Assembly (NCBI RefSeq): GCF_042678185.1
Contig: NZ_JBHUDQ010000004.1
Length of the DNA stretch: 64,000 nt
Reading direction: 5' to 3' (one strand)
Origin: Ramlibacter ginsenosidimutans
GTDB lineage: Bacteria; Pseudomonadota; Gammaproteobacteria; Burkholderiales; Burkholderiaceae_C
The translations under genes were made by a program, and so were the position numbers. Every line of letters begins with the position of its first letter. Positions within the stretch are counted from its first letter, which is position 1. Positions 34,502 through 42,761 of this stretch are shown here, one piece after another. The notes beneath the pieces are model-generated. The model had not been told where the DNA came from and made no database searches. It saw only the letters and a program-made list of their open reading frames with translations.

Positions 34502-36529
34502 TCAATTCGCCGTCGAAGGCGCGCCGTGCGTCATCAGGTGCAGCGGGAAGGGCAGCGGCCATTCACCGTCGACGCCGGAGCCTGACTCGCTGGGCAGGTC
34601 GAGCAGGGGCCACTCGCGCGGGCCAGCCCACAGCTTGTTGTTCCCTACGCGCGCGCACTGCGCCGGGTAGCTGTCGGTGCCGCCGAGGTCCATGAAGAGG
34701 GCCAGGCTCGGCAAGGTTTCGCGTGCGGTGCCCCACACGTGCATGGACGCCGCGCCGAATGCGCGGCACGAGGGCGAAGCGACGATGTAGCGGTCGTTGC
34801 CCGCGGCGTCGACGAAGATGCCCGTGGCGTTCGCGTACGCGCTCCCCAGGCTCATCCTCCCGACGGTGTACTCGTCGTCACCGCCCTCGTCCACGAACAC
34901 GCCGACGGAGAAATCGCTCCCCGAGCCCAGCACCATCTCGTGCGTGGAGCGATAGATATCGTTGCCGACGCCGCGCTTCAGGAGAATCCCGGCGGCGGTG
35001 TGGACCCCGGAGCCCATCCCGTACCACGCCGTTGTGAAGTGGTCGTTGCCGCCGTCGTCGATCAACATGCCGAGGCCTTCGTAAAAGCCGAAGCCCTGCG
35101 CCATCAGCTGCGCTTCATAGCGATCGTTGCCCGCCAGATCCAGCAACAGGCCGATCCCGCCGGCGGTGGCGCGGCCGTCGAACAAATCCCCGCGCATGCC
35201 GTAGCCCGCGCCCTGCCCCATCGACGTGTTGCGGTCCGCGAGCTGCGGTGACGGCCGGACCAGCGGGTCGTTGCCTAGCGTGTAGCGGTCGTTGCCGCCG
35301 GTGTCGACCAGCACCGCGACGCCGCCCGGGCCGCCGCTGGCCTGCGAGTGGGTCTGCGCGGTGTACTCGTCGTCGCCACCGCCGCCCACCAGCAGCGCGA
35401 GGCCGCCGATCGCGTGGGCCTGCGAATGGCCGCTGGCCACGAAGCGGTTGCTGCCGCCCCCATCGACCAGCAAGGCCGCGCCGAAGAGCGCGGACGCCTG
35501 CGCCTGCTGCGTTCCCTCGTAGCGGTCATCGCCTTCAGTGTCCCAGAGGATGCCGTACCCCAGCGTTGCGCTGGACGGGTCGGCGCCGGGTGCGGCCGTC
35601 ACATACCGGTCATTGCCGCCCTGGTCCAGCAGCACGCTGATCTCGTGCGTGTCGCTCGGTGGCAGGAACTCGTATTCGTCGTCGCCGCCGACATCGAGCA
35701 CCAGCAATGGATCCTTCAGCCGGTAGCGGTTGTTGCGGCCGGTGGTGTCGACGACGATCCAGCCGAAAGGCGTTTCCAGCGACCACGCGACCGAAGGCAG
35801 CGCCGCTTCGCTTTTCACGAAACGCTGCAGGTGTTCGACGGCGCCTGCCAGGTCGAGCATCCCTGCGACGACGGCTTCGCGCTCGACCAGGGGCAACAGC
35901 TGCCGATAGTCCGGCGTCTCGAACGGCGTGAGCCGGCCGTCGAGCGCCTGCCGCCGCAGCAACTGCGGCGTCACGCCCGGGGGAAAGCGCTCGAACGCGC
36001 GTTGCAGGAAGGCGTGCGACTGCGCCATCGCGGCGAGGACACGCGCGAGCTCGTAGCGCAGGGGATTGGGAAGTTGTGCCTGGTCGGGCAGGACCGGCGC
36101 CCAGCCGGCCCCGGATTTCGTCGCAGCCATCCACGCCAGGCCGGCTGCCAGCGGGTCAGGCGCGGCGCGCAGCGATGCCTCGATCTCGCCCATGCCGAAG
36201 TCGATCGAGCGCTGCAAGCGCACGCCCCAGAGCGCCCCGGCCCAGCCGACCAGTTGATAGGGCGATCCGACCGCACCGCGCAAGGAATCTCCCAACGCAC
36301 CGGCGCGGTACGGCGCATCGAGCGGCGCGGCCATCACCGCGCGGAAGAACGGCAGCTGCTGGGCGCGGGTCGGGGAGTTGTCGAGGAACGTCGGATCGGG
36401 AGCGCCGCGGGTCGTGGTGGCGCCGGCGCGCTGCAGCAGCTCCGGCAACGGGGACCGGTCCCTGGTTTGCGCGCCGGCAGGCGCCACGAGGGCGAGCGCG
36501 ATCAGGAGGGCGGCCGGAAGTCCATGCAT
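34502..36529 (-). CDS. secreted protein with repeated GGNDRY-type motifs
   Basis: A 675-residue protein with a signal peptide (about 1-20). Residues about 30-255 are a helical unique region; residues about 265-640 contain at least ten repeats, each with a G-aromatic or hydrophobic strand ending in a DxGGNDRY, GGGDDEY or DAAGNDRY turn, spaced about 25-55 residues. The turns resemble but do not match RTX nonapeptides (GGxGxDxux), so a calcium-binding or plain beta-solenoid is possible. The intervening segments (for example SQAHAIGGLALLVGGGGDDEY) suggest stacked strands. No family could be named. It is convergent with benE. Confidence 0.6.
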   Translation of the reverse strand: MHGLPAALLIALALVAPAGAQTRDRSPLPELLQRAGATTTRGAPDPTFLDNSPTRAQQLPFFRAVMAAPLDAPYRAGALGDSLRGAVGSPYQLVGWAGALWGVRLQRSIDFGMGEIEASLRAAPDPLAAGLAWMAATKSGAGWAPVLPDQAQLPNPLRYELARVLAAMAQSHAFLQRAFERFPPGVTPQLLRRQALDGRLTPFETPDYRQLLPLVEREAVVAGMLDLAGAVEHLQRFVKSEAALPSVAWSLETPFGWIVVDTTGRNNRYRLKDPLLVLDVGGDDEYEFLPPSDTHEISVLLDQGGNDRYVTAAPGADPSSATLGYGILWDTEGDDRYEGTQQAQASALFGAALLVDGGGSNRFVASGHSQAHAIGGLALLVGGGGDDEYTAQTHSQASGGPGGVAVLVDTGGNDRYTLGNDPLVRPSPQLADRNTSMGQGAGYGMRGDLFDGRATAGGIGLLLDLAGNDRYEAQLMAQGFGFYEGLGMLIDDGGNDHFTTAWYGMGSGVHTAAGILLKRGVGNDIYRSTHEMVLGSGSDFSVGVFVDEGGDDEYTVGRMSLGSAYANATGIFVDAAGNDRYIVASPSCRAFGAASMHVWGTARETLPSLALFMDLGGTDSYPAQCARVGNNKLWAGPREWPLLDLPSESGSGVDGEWPLPFPLHLMTHGAPSTAN

Positions 36530-36615
36530 CGCCGGCTACTGTAGCAACGCGACGTGCAGGCCGGCCGGTTTCCTCCGCCGGGTGCTGCATCACGGCCACA
36601 AACCGTTCCCGGGAC

Positions 36616-37377
36616 TCAAACCGGACTGCGCTCTCCGCTGACGTCGTACGCCCCGAATTGCTGCGCGGGTGTGCGCGTCTCCGGCAACACGTACACGATG
36701 GCTCCGTGCTTTTGCACCGTCGGCCACAACACGCCACTGAAGAACCGGGGTGGCAGGTTGATGCAGCCATTGGAGATGCGGTGCTCGCGCGGGTCCGGCA
36801 TCGCCATGCGTTCGGCGCGGCGCTCGCTCGGCGAAACGCTGGCGATCGCATGCATCGAGAGCGCGGCGTCGTAGTCGATCCAGACGACGTCCTTGCCGTA
36901 GTTGTCCTTGCCGGGCCGCGCCTCGAAGCGGCCCGCCGGGGTGGTCTTCTCGCTCGGCTTGAGCTGTGACAGCCGCTTGCTGCCCACGCCCGGTGCGGAA
37001 TCGTCGCCCACGGCCTTTCCGATCAGCACCGGCGAGGTGTTCCACAGCCTGCCCCAGCCGTCGAACACGTACATCTGCGCCGCCTTCTTGTCGACGATCA
37101 CGAAAGGCCTGCGGTGGCTGTCGTACGTGTAGGAGACCCAGTTGGCGACCTGCACGACGTCCTTGCTGGCCCGCACTTTGCCCATGTCGGCGAGCGGGCC
37201 GTGCGCGCCCTTCGTGGCGGCACTCTTGCTGGCGTGCGGCTTCGTCGCGTGCGGCTTCGTCGCGTGCGGCTTGCTCGCGTGCGCCTCGTGCGGCTCCGAC
37301 GCGAAGCATGGAGCGGTGACGAGGGCAAGGGCCAGCAGCAAGGGCGTGGCGACGGGCGGACGGGCAAGCGCTGGCAT
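36616..37377 (-). CDS. L,D-transpeptidase (YkuD) family protein
   Basis: A 253-residue periplasmic protein. The signal peptide (1-26) is followed by a His/Lys-rich linker with three KPHAT-type repeats (about 36-50), encoded by near-identical 15-bp units. The YkuD domain (about 90-240) has His176 in SMHAIASVS and the catalytic-type RISNGCINLPP with Cys205. These enzymes make 3,3-crosslinks in peptidoglycan or attach lipoproteins. The usual S/THGC is SNGC here, a tolerated variant. ATG 37377; alternative longer frames are unsupported. Confidence 0.82.
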   Translation of the reverse strand: MPALARPPVATPLLLALALVTAPCFASEPHEAHASKPHATKPHATKPHASKSAATKGAHGPLADMGKVRASKDVVQVANWVSYTYDSHRRPFVIVDKKAAQMYVFDGWGRLWNTSPVLIGKAVGDDSAPGVGSKRLSQLKPSEKTTPAGRFEARPGKDNYGKDVVWIDYDAALSMHAIASVSPSERRAERMAMPDPREHRISNGCINLPPRFFSGVLWPTVQKHGAIVYVLPETRTPAQQFGAYDVSGERSPV

Positions 37378-37557
37378 TGGGGACTCGTTCGGGAAAGGCG
37401 ACTCGGGCAGGCTAATGCGGCGCGCACAGTGGCGGAGTGCGTGCGCTGCCGTTACGGCTGTAGGAATCTCGCCGGGACCGGCCTCGTGACGCCACCAACC
37501 TGTTCGGGCGTGCGGCTGATGAGCCTGTCGGACCTCGCCCTGCCGAGGCGGCACGAG

Positions 37558-37590
37558 CCGGCACCTGCGTCTGGCCGACGCAGGTGCCGG
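37558..37590 (-). terminator. strong stem-loop at the end of the pobA-ligAB operon
   Basis: A perfect 14-bp inverted repeat (37558-37571 with 37577-37590) has a 5-nt loop, TGGCC, 15 bp beyond the stop of the LivJ-like gene. There is no long T-run, so it is a likely but not canonical intrinsic terminator. Confidence 0.6.
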
Positions 37591-37605
37591 GCTGCAGCGC
37601 GCCTG

Positions 37606-38778
37606 CTACTTCGCCTTGCCCGGGTCCGCCACCGCCGGGATCGTGAGGATCTCGACGTTGAACAGCTGGCCGCGCACCTTGTCGACCTTGCGGATGTAGA
37701 CGTTCTGCACGATGTCGCGGGTGGCCGGGTCGACCGACCACGGACCGCGTGGGCTGTCCACCTGCAGCCCCTTCATCGCGGCGACCAGCGCGTCGCCGCC
37801 GCCCGTGCCCCCGGTCTTCGCCAGTGCGGCATAGAGCAACTGCATGCCGTCGTAGCCACCCACGGCCATGAAGTTGGGCCGCTGTCCGCTGTTCGCCTTC
37901 TGGTACGCCTGCACGAACGCGTCGTTCGCGGGCGACGCATGCGCCGCCGAATAGTGGTGCGCCGTGAGGATGCCGAGCGCCTCGTCGCCGATGCGGTCGA
38001 GGCTGTCGTCGTCCACCACGTCGCCGGTTCCGATCAGCTGCACACCGGCGCGATCGAGGCCGCGCTCGCGGAACTGCTTGACCACGGCAGGCGCTTCCGG
38101 GGCGGGAACGAAGATGAACAGGCCGTCGGGATGGAGGTCCCGCACCTTCTGCATGAAAGGTGCGTAGTCGGGGCTCTTGAGCGGCACGCGCAGCGTGTCC
38201 AGCACCTGGCCGCCATCCGCCTTGAAGCGCGCAGCGAAGAACTGCTCCGCGTCGACGCCGGGCGCGTAATCGGTGACCAGCGTGACGACCTTGCGCATGC
38301 CGTTCTTCGTGACGTAGTCGGCCAGCGGCACGCTCACCTGTCCGACCGTGAAGCTGCTGCGCACCACGTAAGGCGATGCTTCGGTGATGGCGGAAGCCGC
38401 AGCAGACATCACGATCAGCGGCGTCTTGGACTGGGTCGCGAGCGGCGCGACCGCCAGCGCGCTGGGGGTGATCGCGAAGCCGGCGAGCGCATCGACCTTG
38501 TCGCCGACGATCAGTTCCTGCGCGATGCGGCGCGTGTTGGCCGGCACGGCGCCGTCGTCCTTGAGAATCACCTCGATCTTGCGGCCGGCCACGGTGTCCC
38601 CGTGCTGCGCCATGTACAGCCGCACGCCGGCGTCGATCTGCCGGCCGACGGAGGTGAACGGCCCCGTCATCGGCACGATCAGGCCGACACGGAATGGTTT
38701 CGTCTGCGCCGAGGCCGGCAGGCCCACGAGCGCGGCGACGCACAGCGCCGCGGCGCACACCCATCTTCTGTTCTGCAT
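37606..38778 (-). CDS. LivJ-like branched-chain/aromatic ABC transporter substrate-binding protein
   Basis: A 390-residue periplasmic binding protein with a signal peptide ending near residue 24 (PASAQ). It has VGLIVPMTGPFTSVGRQIDAGVRLY (about 31-55), VVTLVTDYAPGVDA and FMAVGGYDGMQLLYAALAKTGG, typical of type I ABC receptors that bind branched amino acids or aromatic acids. It is the last gene of the ligAB-pobA operon, following pobA by 22 bp, so it probably captures 4-hydroxybenzoate or a related acid. The permease and ATPase genes are not in the window. Confidence 0.85.
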   Translation of the reverse strand: MQNRRWVCAAALCVAALVGLPASAQTKPFRVGLIVPMTGPFTSVGRQIDAGVRLYMAQHGDTVAGRKIEVILKDDGAVPANTRRIAQELIVGDKVDALAGFAITPSALAVAPLATQSKTPLIVMSAAASAITEASPYVVRSSFTVGQVSVPLADYVTKNGMRKVVTLVTDYAPGVDAEQFFAARFKADGGQVLDTLRVPLKSPDYAPFMQKVRDLHPDGLFIFVPAPEAPAVVKQFRERGLDRAGVQLIGTGDVVDDDSLDRIGDEALGILTAHHYSAAHASPANDAFVQAYQKANSGQRPNFMAVGGYDGMQLLYAALAKTGGTGGGDALVAAMKGLQVDSPRGPWSVDPATRDIVQNVYIRKVDKVRGQLFNVEILTIPAVADPGKAK

Positions 38779-38800
38779 TGCTTGTCTCCTGGTTGTTCGT

Positions 38801-39979
38801 TCAGGCCGCGATCGGCAGGCCGGTGAAGTTCTCGGAGAACTGCAGCCGGCCCGGAGCCGTGGTCGTCATGTATTCGAGATCGGCACGCTGCAGCCGGCGC
38901 ACGAAGGCGTTGTCGCCCGGGAACTGGTGCACCATCGTGCAGAGCCCGGCGGAGAAACGCTGCACCAGCCACATACGCTTGAGGCAGGTGTCGGAATAGC
39001 GCTCCAGCCACTCGCTGCGGCCGCTGCGATAGTGCTCCGCCAGCGCGCGCCCGAGCACCTTCACGTCCGCGAGTGCCGAGTTCAGGCCCTTGGCACCGGT
39101 CGGCGGAACGATGTGCGCCGCGTCGCCCGCGAGGAAGAGGCGTCCGTGCTGCATCGGCTCGGCGAGGAAGCTGCGCATCGCGGTCACGCCCTTCTGCGTG
39201 ATCGGACCCTCTTCCAATGTCGGCAGCCCGGGCACGTCCAGGCGCTTGTGCAGTTCGCTCCAGATGCGGTCGTCGGACCAGGCCTGCGCGTCCTCGTCGG
39301 GCGCACATTGCAGGTACAGGCGCGTGACGCTCGGCGAACGGATGCTCATCATCGCGAAGCCGCTCTCGTGGCAGCCCCAGGTGATGTCCTTGATCGCGGG
39401 GCGCGCCTCGGCCAGTATGCCGAGCCAGCCGAAGGGATAGATCCGGTCGAACACCTTGAGCTTGTCGGCGGGAATGGCGGAGCGGCTCACTCCGCGGAAC
39501 CCGTCGCAGCCCGCGACGTAGTCGCACTGCAGGGCGACCGGCTTGCCGTCCTGCTCGTAATGGATCACCGGCTGCGAACCTTCCAGCCCCTCGATGCGCG
39601 TCACCGGCGCGTCGTACAGCACCGGCAGTCCGCTCGCGTCGCGTGCCGTCATCAGGTCCGTAACCACCTCGTGCTGCGGATACACCCACGTGTTGCGGCC
39701 GCAGACCGCCTCGAAATCGATCGGATGCGATTCGCCGGCGAAGCGGAAGTCGATGGCGCGTTGCTTGAGGCCCAGCTTCGCGACGCGGTCGCCCACGCCG
39801 AACTCGCGCATCATCTCGACCGACCCCTGCTCGAGCACGCCGGCGCGCAGGCGCGTGCGCACGTGCTCGCGGCTGGCGCGTTCCACGATCACCGACTCGA
39901 TGCCCTGCGCGTGCAGGATCTGCGCCAGCATCAGGCCGGCCGGTCCGGCGCCGATGATGCCTACCTGCGTGCGCGTCAC
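38801..39979 (-). CDS. pobA: 4-hydroxybenzoate 3-monooxygenase
   Basis: A 392-residue FAD monooxygenase, the usual PobA length. The N-terminal GIIGAGPAGLMLAQILHAQGIESVIVE binds FAD; RLRAGVLEQGSVEMMREFGVG lies at about 40-60, DGFRGVSRSAIP near 160-172 and AGDAAHIVPPTGAKGLNSALAD near 290. It hydroxylates 4-hydroxybenzoate to protocatechuate with NADPH and oxygen. The GTG start overlaps the ligB stop (GTGA). The operon order ligA-ligB-pobA places both steps, hydroxylation and ring cleavage, on one transcript. Confidence 0.92.
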   Translation of the reverse strand: MTRTQVGIIGAGPAGLMLAQILHAQGIESVIVERASREHVRTRLRAGVLEQGSVEMMREFGVGDRVAKLGLKQRAIDFRFAGESHPIDFEAVCGRNTWVYPQHEVVTDLMTARDASGLPVLYDAPVTRIEGLEGSQPVIHYEQDGKPVALQCDYVAGCDGFRGVSRSAIPADKLKVFDRIYPFGWLGILAEARPAIKDITWGCHESGFAMMSIRSPSVTRLYLQCAPDEDAQAWSDDRIWSELHKRLDVPGLPTLEEGPITQKGVTAMRSFLAEPMQHGRLFLAGDAAHIVPPTGAKGLNSALADVKVLGRALAEHYRSGRSEWLERYSDTCLKRMWLVQRFSAGLCTMVHQFPGDNAFVRRLQRADLEYMTTTAPGRLQFSENFTGLPIAA

Positions 39980-40818
39980 GCCTGCTCCTCGAACGTGATC
40001 AGGCCCATGCCGGTGGTCATCGGCGCGTAGTAGTTCCTGTGCACGCGCTGCGCGCCCGACGACAGCGCGCCGCGCATGACCAGCCACATGATCAGCTCGA
40101 TGCCTTCGACGCCGTATTTCTCCATCATCTCCTGGTGCGTGAGGGCGGCCAGGCTTTCCGGGGCGTGTTCGAGGCGGTCGAGGAACTCCTGGTCCTCCCC
40201 TGGGTTCATCAGCCCGAAGTTCGGGCCCGTGAGCTGGTGCGACATGCCACCGGTGCCGACGATCGCAACCTTGATGTCCTTCTCGTAGCTCTCAACGGCC
40301 CGGCGCACCGCCTGACCCAGGCGCCAGCAGCGGCGTGCCGTGGGCAAGGGATGCTGCAGCACGTTCACTTCCAGCGGCACGCAGGGAACGGGCCAGCCGT
40401 TCTCCTGGGGATCGAAGCAAAGGTGCATGGGCACGAGGAAGCCGTGCTCGACCGCCATCTCCTGGCAGATCGTGAGGTCGAACTCGTCGTACACCAGCGA
40501 GCGGCACAGGTGCTGGGAAAACGCGAGGTCGCCGGCAATGGGGGGGAGCGGCCGCACGCCGAAGCCTTCGTCGGCGATCGGATAGCTGTCGGCGCAGCCG
40601 ACCGCGAAGGTCGGGTACTTGTCGAAGAAGAAGTCGGCCCCGTGGTCGTTGTAGACCATGATGCACACGTCGGGCTTGAGCTCGTTCAGCCACTCGCGCA
40701 CGGGGACGTACGCATCGAACAGCGGCTTCCAGGCCGGTGTCGCGGTCTTGCCGCGATCGTAGGCGCCGCCGATGGAGGGAACGTGCGAGGTGCCGATGGC
40801 TGCGACGATGCGTCCCAT
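39976..40818 (-). CDS. ligB: protocatechuate 4,5-dioxygenase, catalytic (beta) subunit
   Basis: A 280-residue type II extradiol dioxygenase subunit. The iron ligands and catalytic base are visible as GTSHVPSIG (His12), VYNDHGADFFF (His near 59) and MAVEHGFLVPMHLC. It opens protocatechuate between carbons 4 and 5 to 4-carboxy-2-hydroxymuconate-6-semialdehyde. Its ATG overlaps the TGA of ligA (TGATG), so the two subunits are made in equal amounts. In Comamonas this gene is called pmdB. Confidence 0.9.
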   Translation of the reverse strand: MGRIVAAIGTSHVPSIGGAYDRGKTATPAWKPLFDAYVPVREWLNELKPDVCIMVYNDHGADFFFDKYPTFAVGCADSYPIADEGFGVRPLPPIAGDLAFSQHLCRSLVYDEFDLTICQEMAVEHGFLVPMHLCFDPQENGWPVPCVPLEVNVLQHPLPTARRCWRLGQAVRRAVESYEKDIKVAIVGTGGMSHQLTGPNFGLMNPGEDQEFLDRLEHAPESLAALTHQEMMEKYGVEGIELIMWLVMRGALSSGAQRVHRNYYAPMTTGMGLITFEEQA

Positions 40819-41180
40819 CACGTGGCTCCCCGGTCGTTGCGCGTGGCGAGGAACTGCTCGTAGGTTTCGCCGCGCATCCTGGCGCCCATCGCGTACAGCC
40901 CGTTGCCGGTGACGACGCCGAGCTTGATGAGGAAGTAGATGTTGCCGCCGGCGGCGAGCAGCCCCTGGAAATCGCGGTCGCGCACCAGCTGCTTCTCCCC
41001 GGGCGCCAGGCGGAACGCGTCCATGAACGCTTCCTCGTCGCGCTTGAACGCATCGCGGTTGGCGGCCTGCGAGAGCGCGTTGCACATCTTGTTGATGCGA
41101 AAGCCCCGCCAGGACTGGGCGAGGTCGAAGACTTCCGAGCCGTGAATGCGGGCCGCGGGGTCGAGTTGGGTAGGGGTCAT
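40818..41180 (-). CDS. ligA: protocatechuate 4,5-dioxygenase, small (alpha) subunit
   Basis: A 120-residue LigA-type subunit. The conserved FRINKMCNALSQAANRDAFK (about 27-46) and VRDRDFQGLLAAGGNIYFLIK (about 65-86) match the helical cap of the alpha subunit. It is the first gene of the operon; GGAGCG and AAGGAG lie upstream of ATG 41180. Alone it is non-catalytic. The divergent MarR gene lies 96 bp away. Confidence 0.9.
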   Translation of the reverse strand: MTPTQLDPAARIHGSEVFDLAQSWRGFRINKMCNALSQAANRDAFKRDEEAFMDAFRLAPGEKQLVRDRDFQGLLAAGGNIYFLIKLGVVTGNGLYAMGARMRGETYEQFLATRNDRGAT

Positions 41181-41276
41181 GGGGAAGGAGCGCTCGAAAC
41201 GATGCGTCCAGTCTAGGAGACGACCCGATAATTCATCTATACAACTACCGCCGCGCGACGCTCCGCGAAAACCCGA

Positions 41277-41792
41277 ATGTCACTCGCCGAACCGAAGACC
41301 GTCGATGACTTGCTGAACTACCGCATCAGCCGCCTGTTCGCCAGCAGCGGCGCGATGGTGATCCGGCTGTGCGAAGGCCGCTACGGCATCACGCGTCGCG
41401 AATGGCGCCTGATCGCGCTGCTCGCGGCGCACGGCGCCATGTCGCCCTCGGAGCTGTCCGAACGCGCGCATCTCGAACGCGCCCGCACGTCGCGCCACAT
41501 CACGGAACTCGCCGCGCGCGGACTCATCCGCCGCGTGCCGGACCCGGAGGACGGCCGGCGCGCGGAAGTGGACCTCACGCCGCGCGGCCGGCAGCTTTAC
41601 GACGAGCTCTTCCCGCAGTCGATCCGATTCAACGGCCAGGTGCTCGCGGCGCTCACGCCCGCGGAGGTCGATGCTTTCGAGCAGGCGCTCGCCAAGCTCA
41701 CGGCCCAGGCGGAGCGCATCGCCGCAGGCAAGCCGGTGCCCGAGAAGGCGGATCGCCGGCACGGAGGTGCGCGTCGGGTTCGCGGTGGGTGA
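41277..41792 (+). CDS. MarR-family regulator of the ligAB-pobA operon
   Basis: A 171-residue MarR protein. Its winged helix-turn-helix is YGITRREWRLIALLAAHGAMS followed by ELSERAHLERARTSRHITELAARGLI and the wing DPEDGRRAEVDLTPRG. The divergent layout with ligA makes it the likely repressor, induced by 4-hydroxybenzoate or protocatechuate. The intergenic stretch near 41232-41243 (AATTCATCTATA) is AT-rich and may hold the operator. The C-terminal tail is short and basic. Confidence 0.86.
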   Translation: MSLAEPKTVDDLLNYRISRLFASSGAMVIRLCEGRYGITRREWRLIALLAAHGAMSPSELSERAHLERARTSRHITELAARGLIRRVPDPEDGRRAEVDLTPRGRQLYDELFPQSIRFNGQVLAALTPAEVDAFEQALAKLTAQAERIAAGKPVPEKADRRHGGARRVRGG

Positions 41793-41824
41793 GCGGGGGG
41801 CGGACTGCCTGCAGGGGGCGCGAA

Positions 41825-42238
41825 TCAGGCGATCTGGCAGGGAACCGGTTCGTCCTCGTTGCGCAGGTAGGCAGCGCACACACGGTGGTATCCGTCGGCG
41901 ACGAGCAGCCTCGCTTGCCCGGGAACGCGAACGAGCAACACCGGGGACAGCTTTTCTCCGCGCTTGATCTTCTTGAGTTGCTTCGCGACGTCAGGATCCG
42001 TCTTTGGCTTCGGCTCCAGCCCGGCGGCCCTGAGCACGTCCTTCGCGGGGAATTTCTGGATCGCTGCGTCCCTCAGGGAGGCAGTGAGGGTCTGCGCATC
42101 TTCCGGGCGGAACAGGAGACCCAGGTATCGGCGCGCGGAATCGAAGTCCTCCGGCGCGACACGCTTGGAGCCTCGGCTAGTCCCCAAGCAACTTGGCAGA
42201 GCGATCGAATTCGGTGATGAACGCTTCGCCGAGCTCAC
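41825..42238 (-). pseudogene. ParB-like hypothetical protein, 5' end replaced
   Basis: Residues about 27-137 look conserved (VAPEDFDSARRYLGLLF, then KKIKRGEKLSPVLLVRVPGQ and LVADGYHRVCAAYLRNED); the last part resembles the catalytic-like helix and strand of ParB/sulfiredoxin-fold proteins. The first 26 residues read an alternative frame of the toxin remnant at 42177-42312, and a junction lies near 42160-42180. The original N-terminus therefore appears lost. It may still be translated from ATG 42238. It lies beyond the last cassette site and has no attC of its own. Confidence 0.5.
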
Positions 42239-42312
42239 GGCTCGCTTCTCGCGTAGTAGGCAGCACCCTCAACCAGCTCAAGCTCCGCCTGCGCGTCGAG
42301 GGAGATCTTCAC
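42177..42312 (-). pseudogene. RelE/ParE-type toxin remnant with frameshift and truncation
   Basis: The GTG at 42312 overlaps the antitoxin stop (GTGA), the coupling usual for these pairs. Codons 1-22 read VKISLDAQAELELVEGAAYY then AR, typical of a ParE/RelE N-terminus. Around 42246 the frame breaks (consistent with loss of two bases or gain of one) and ends in TGA at 42235; in the shifted frame the likeness continues as ASRELGEAFITEFDRSAKLLGD to a TAG at 42177. The C-terminal half, with catalytic residues, is missing, so the toxin is dead. Confidence 0.65.
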
Positions 42313-42530
42313 GAGATCGCGCGGCGGGCGCGGGTTACCGCATCATCGAGCGACACGAGAGGAGCACCCACTTCAACCTCGGCCAGGCGACGCTCAACCT
42401 CCTCCGCCCACGCTGCGTCGATGTCGGGATCGCTCGACACACTCGCGAGGAGGTGGTCTGCCAAGAGCACGCGCTCCTCTGAAGAGAGTTGCAGCGCTTC
42501 GGCTTCGATCTTTGCAAATGAGGATGCCAT
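42309..42530 (-). CDS. addiction-module antitoxin (RelB/TIGR02574-like)
   Basis: A 73-residue protein of the short addiction-module component family: EAEALQLSSEERVLLADHLLASV (about 9-31) then PDIDAAWAEEVERRLAEVEVG. It normally neutralises a RelE/ParE toxin encoded by the overlapping downstream gene, which here is broken. A preserved antitoxin with a dead toxin is common after the toxin is lost. It follows the last recognisable array site, so it probably began as a cassette. Confidence 0.75.
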   Translation of the reverse strand: MASSFAKIEAEALQLSSEERVLLADHLLASVSSDPDIDAAWAEEVERRLAEVEVGAPLVSLDDAVTRARRAIS

Positions 42531-42571
42531 TCGAACGCTCCGGTCGTGGTGAGCAATCTAACTACCCTGCC

Positions 42572-42640
42572 GTCTAACGTGAAGGTGACCGGCACGTTGC
42601 GGCGAGGGGCCGCACGGACATAGCTGTGCGGCCCCGAAGT
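42572..42640 (-). repeat. degenerate attC site (distal end of array)
   Basis: GTCTAAC at 42572-42578, then GTGAAGGTGACCGGCACGTTG, matches one arm of the 114-bp attC sites, and the apical stem GGGGCCGCAC/GTGCGGCCCC is kept. The second arm and its outer box are replaced by unrelated sequence (GAAGTACCGATAATTG). The site is probably non-functional, or only partly so. Confidence 0.7.
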
Positions 42641-42761
42641 ACCGATAATTGAGCTCCCGCGATTGGCGCTCGACGAAGCCGGAACGAACCTCCTCGTCCT
42701 AGGCAAGCGCTTGATTGACCTGTCAGGCGCCGTGCAGTTGCTTCAAGCGATTGCCATGACC

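Noticed and set aside
33183..34670. Plus-strand 495-codon frame overlapping benE
   Set aside because: Shadow of benE in another frame; the BenE frame has all the family motifs.
35348..36544. 398-codon plus-strand frame opposite the GGNDRY-repeat protein
   Set aside because: Antisense shadow with no start context and His/Arg/Gln-rich composition typical of such frames.
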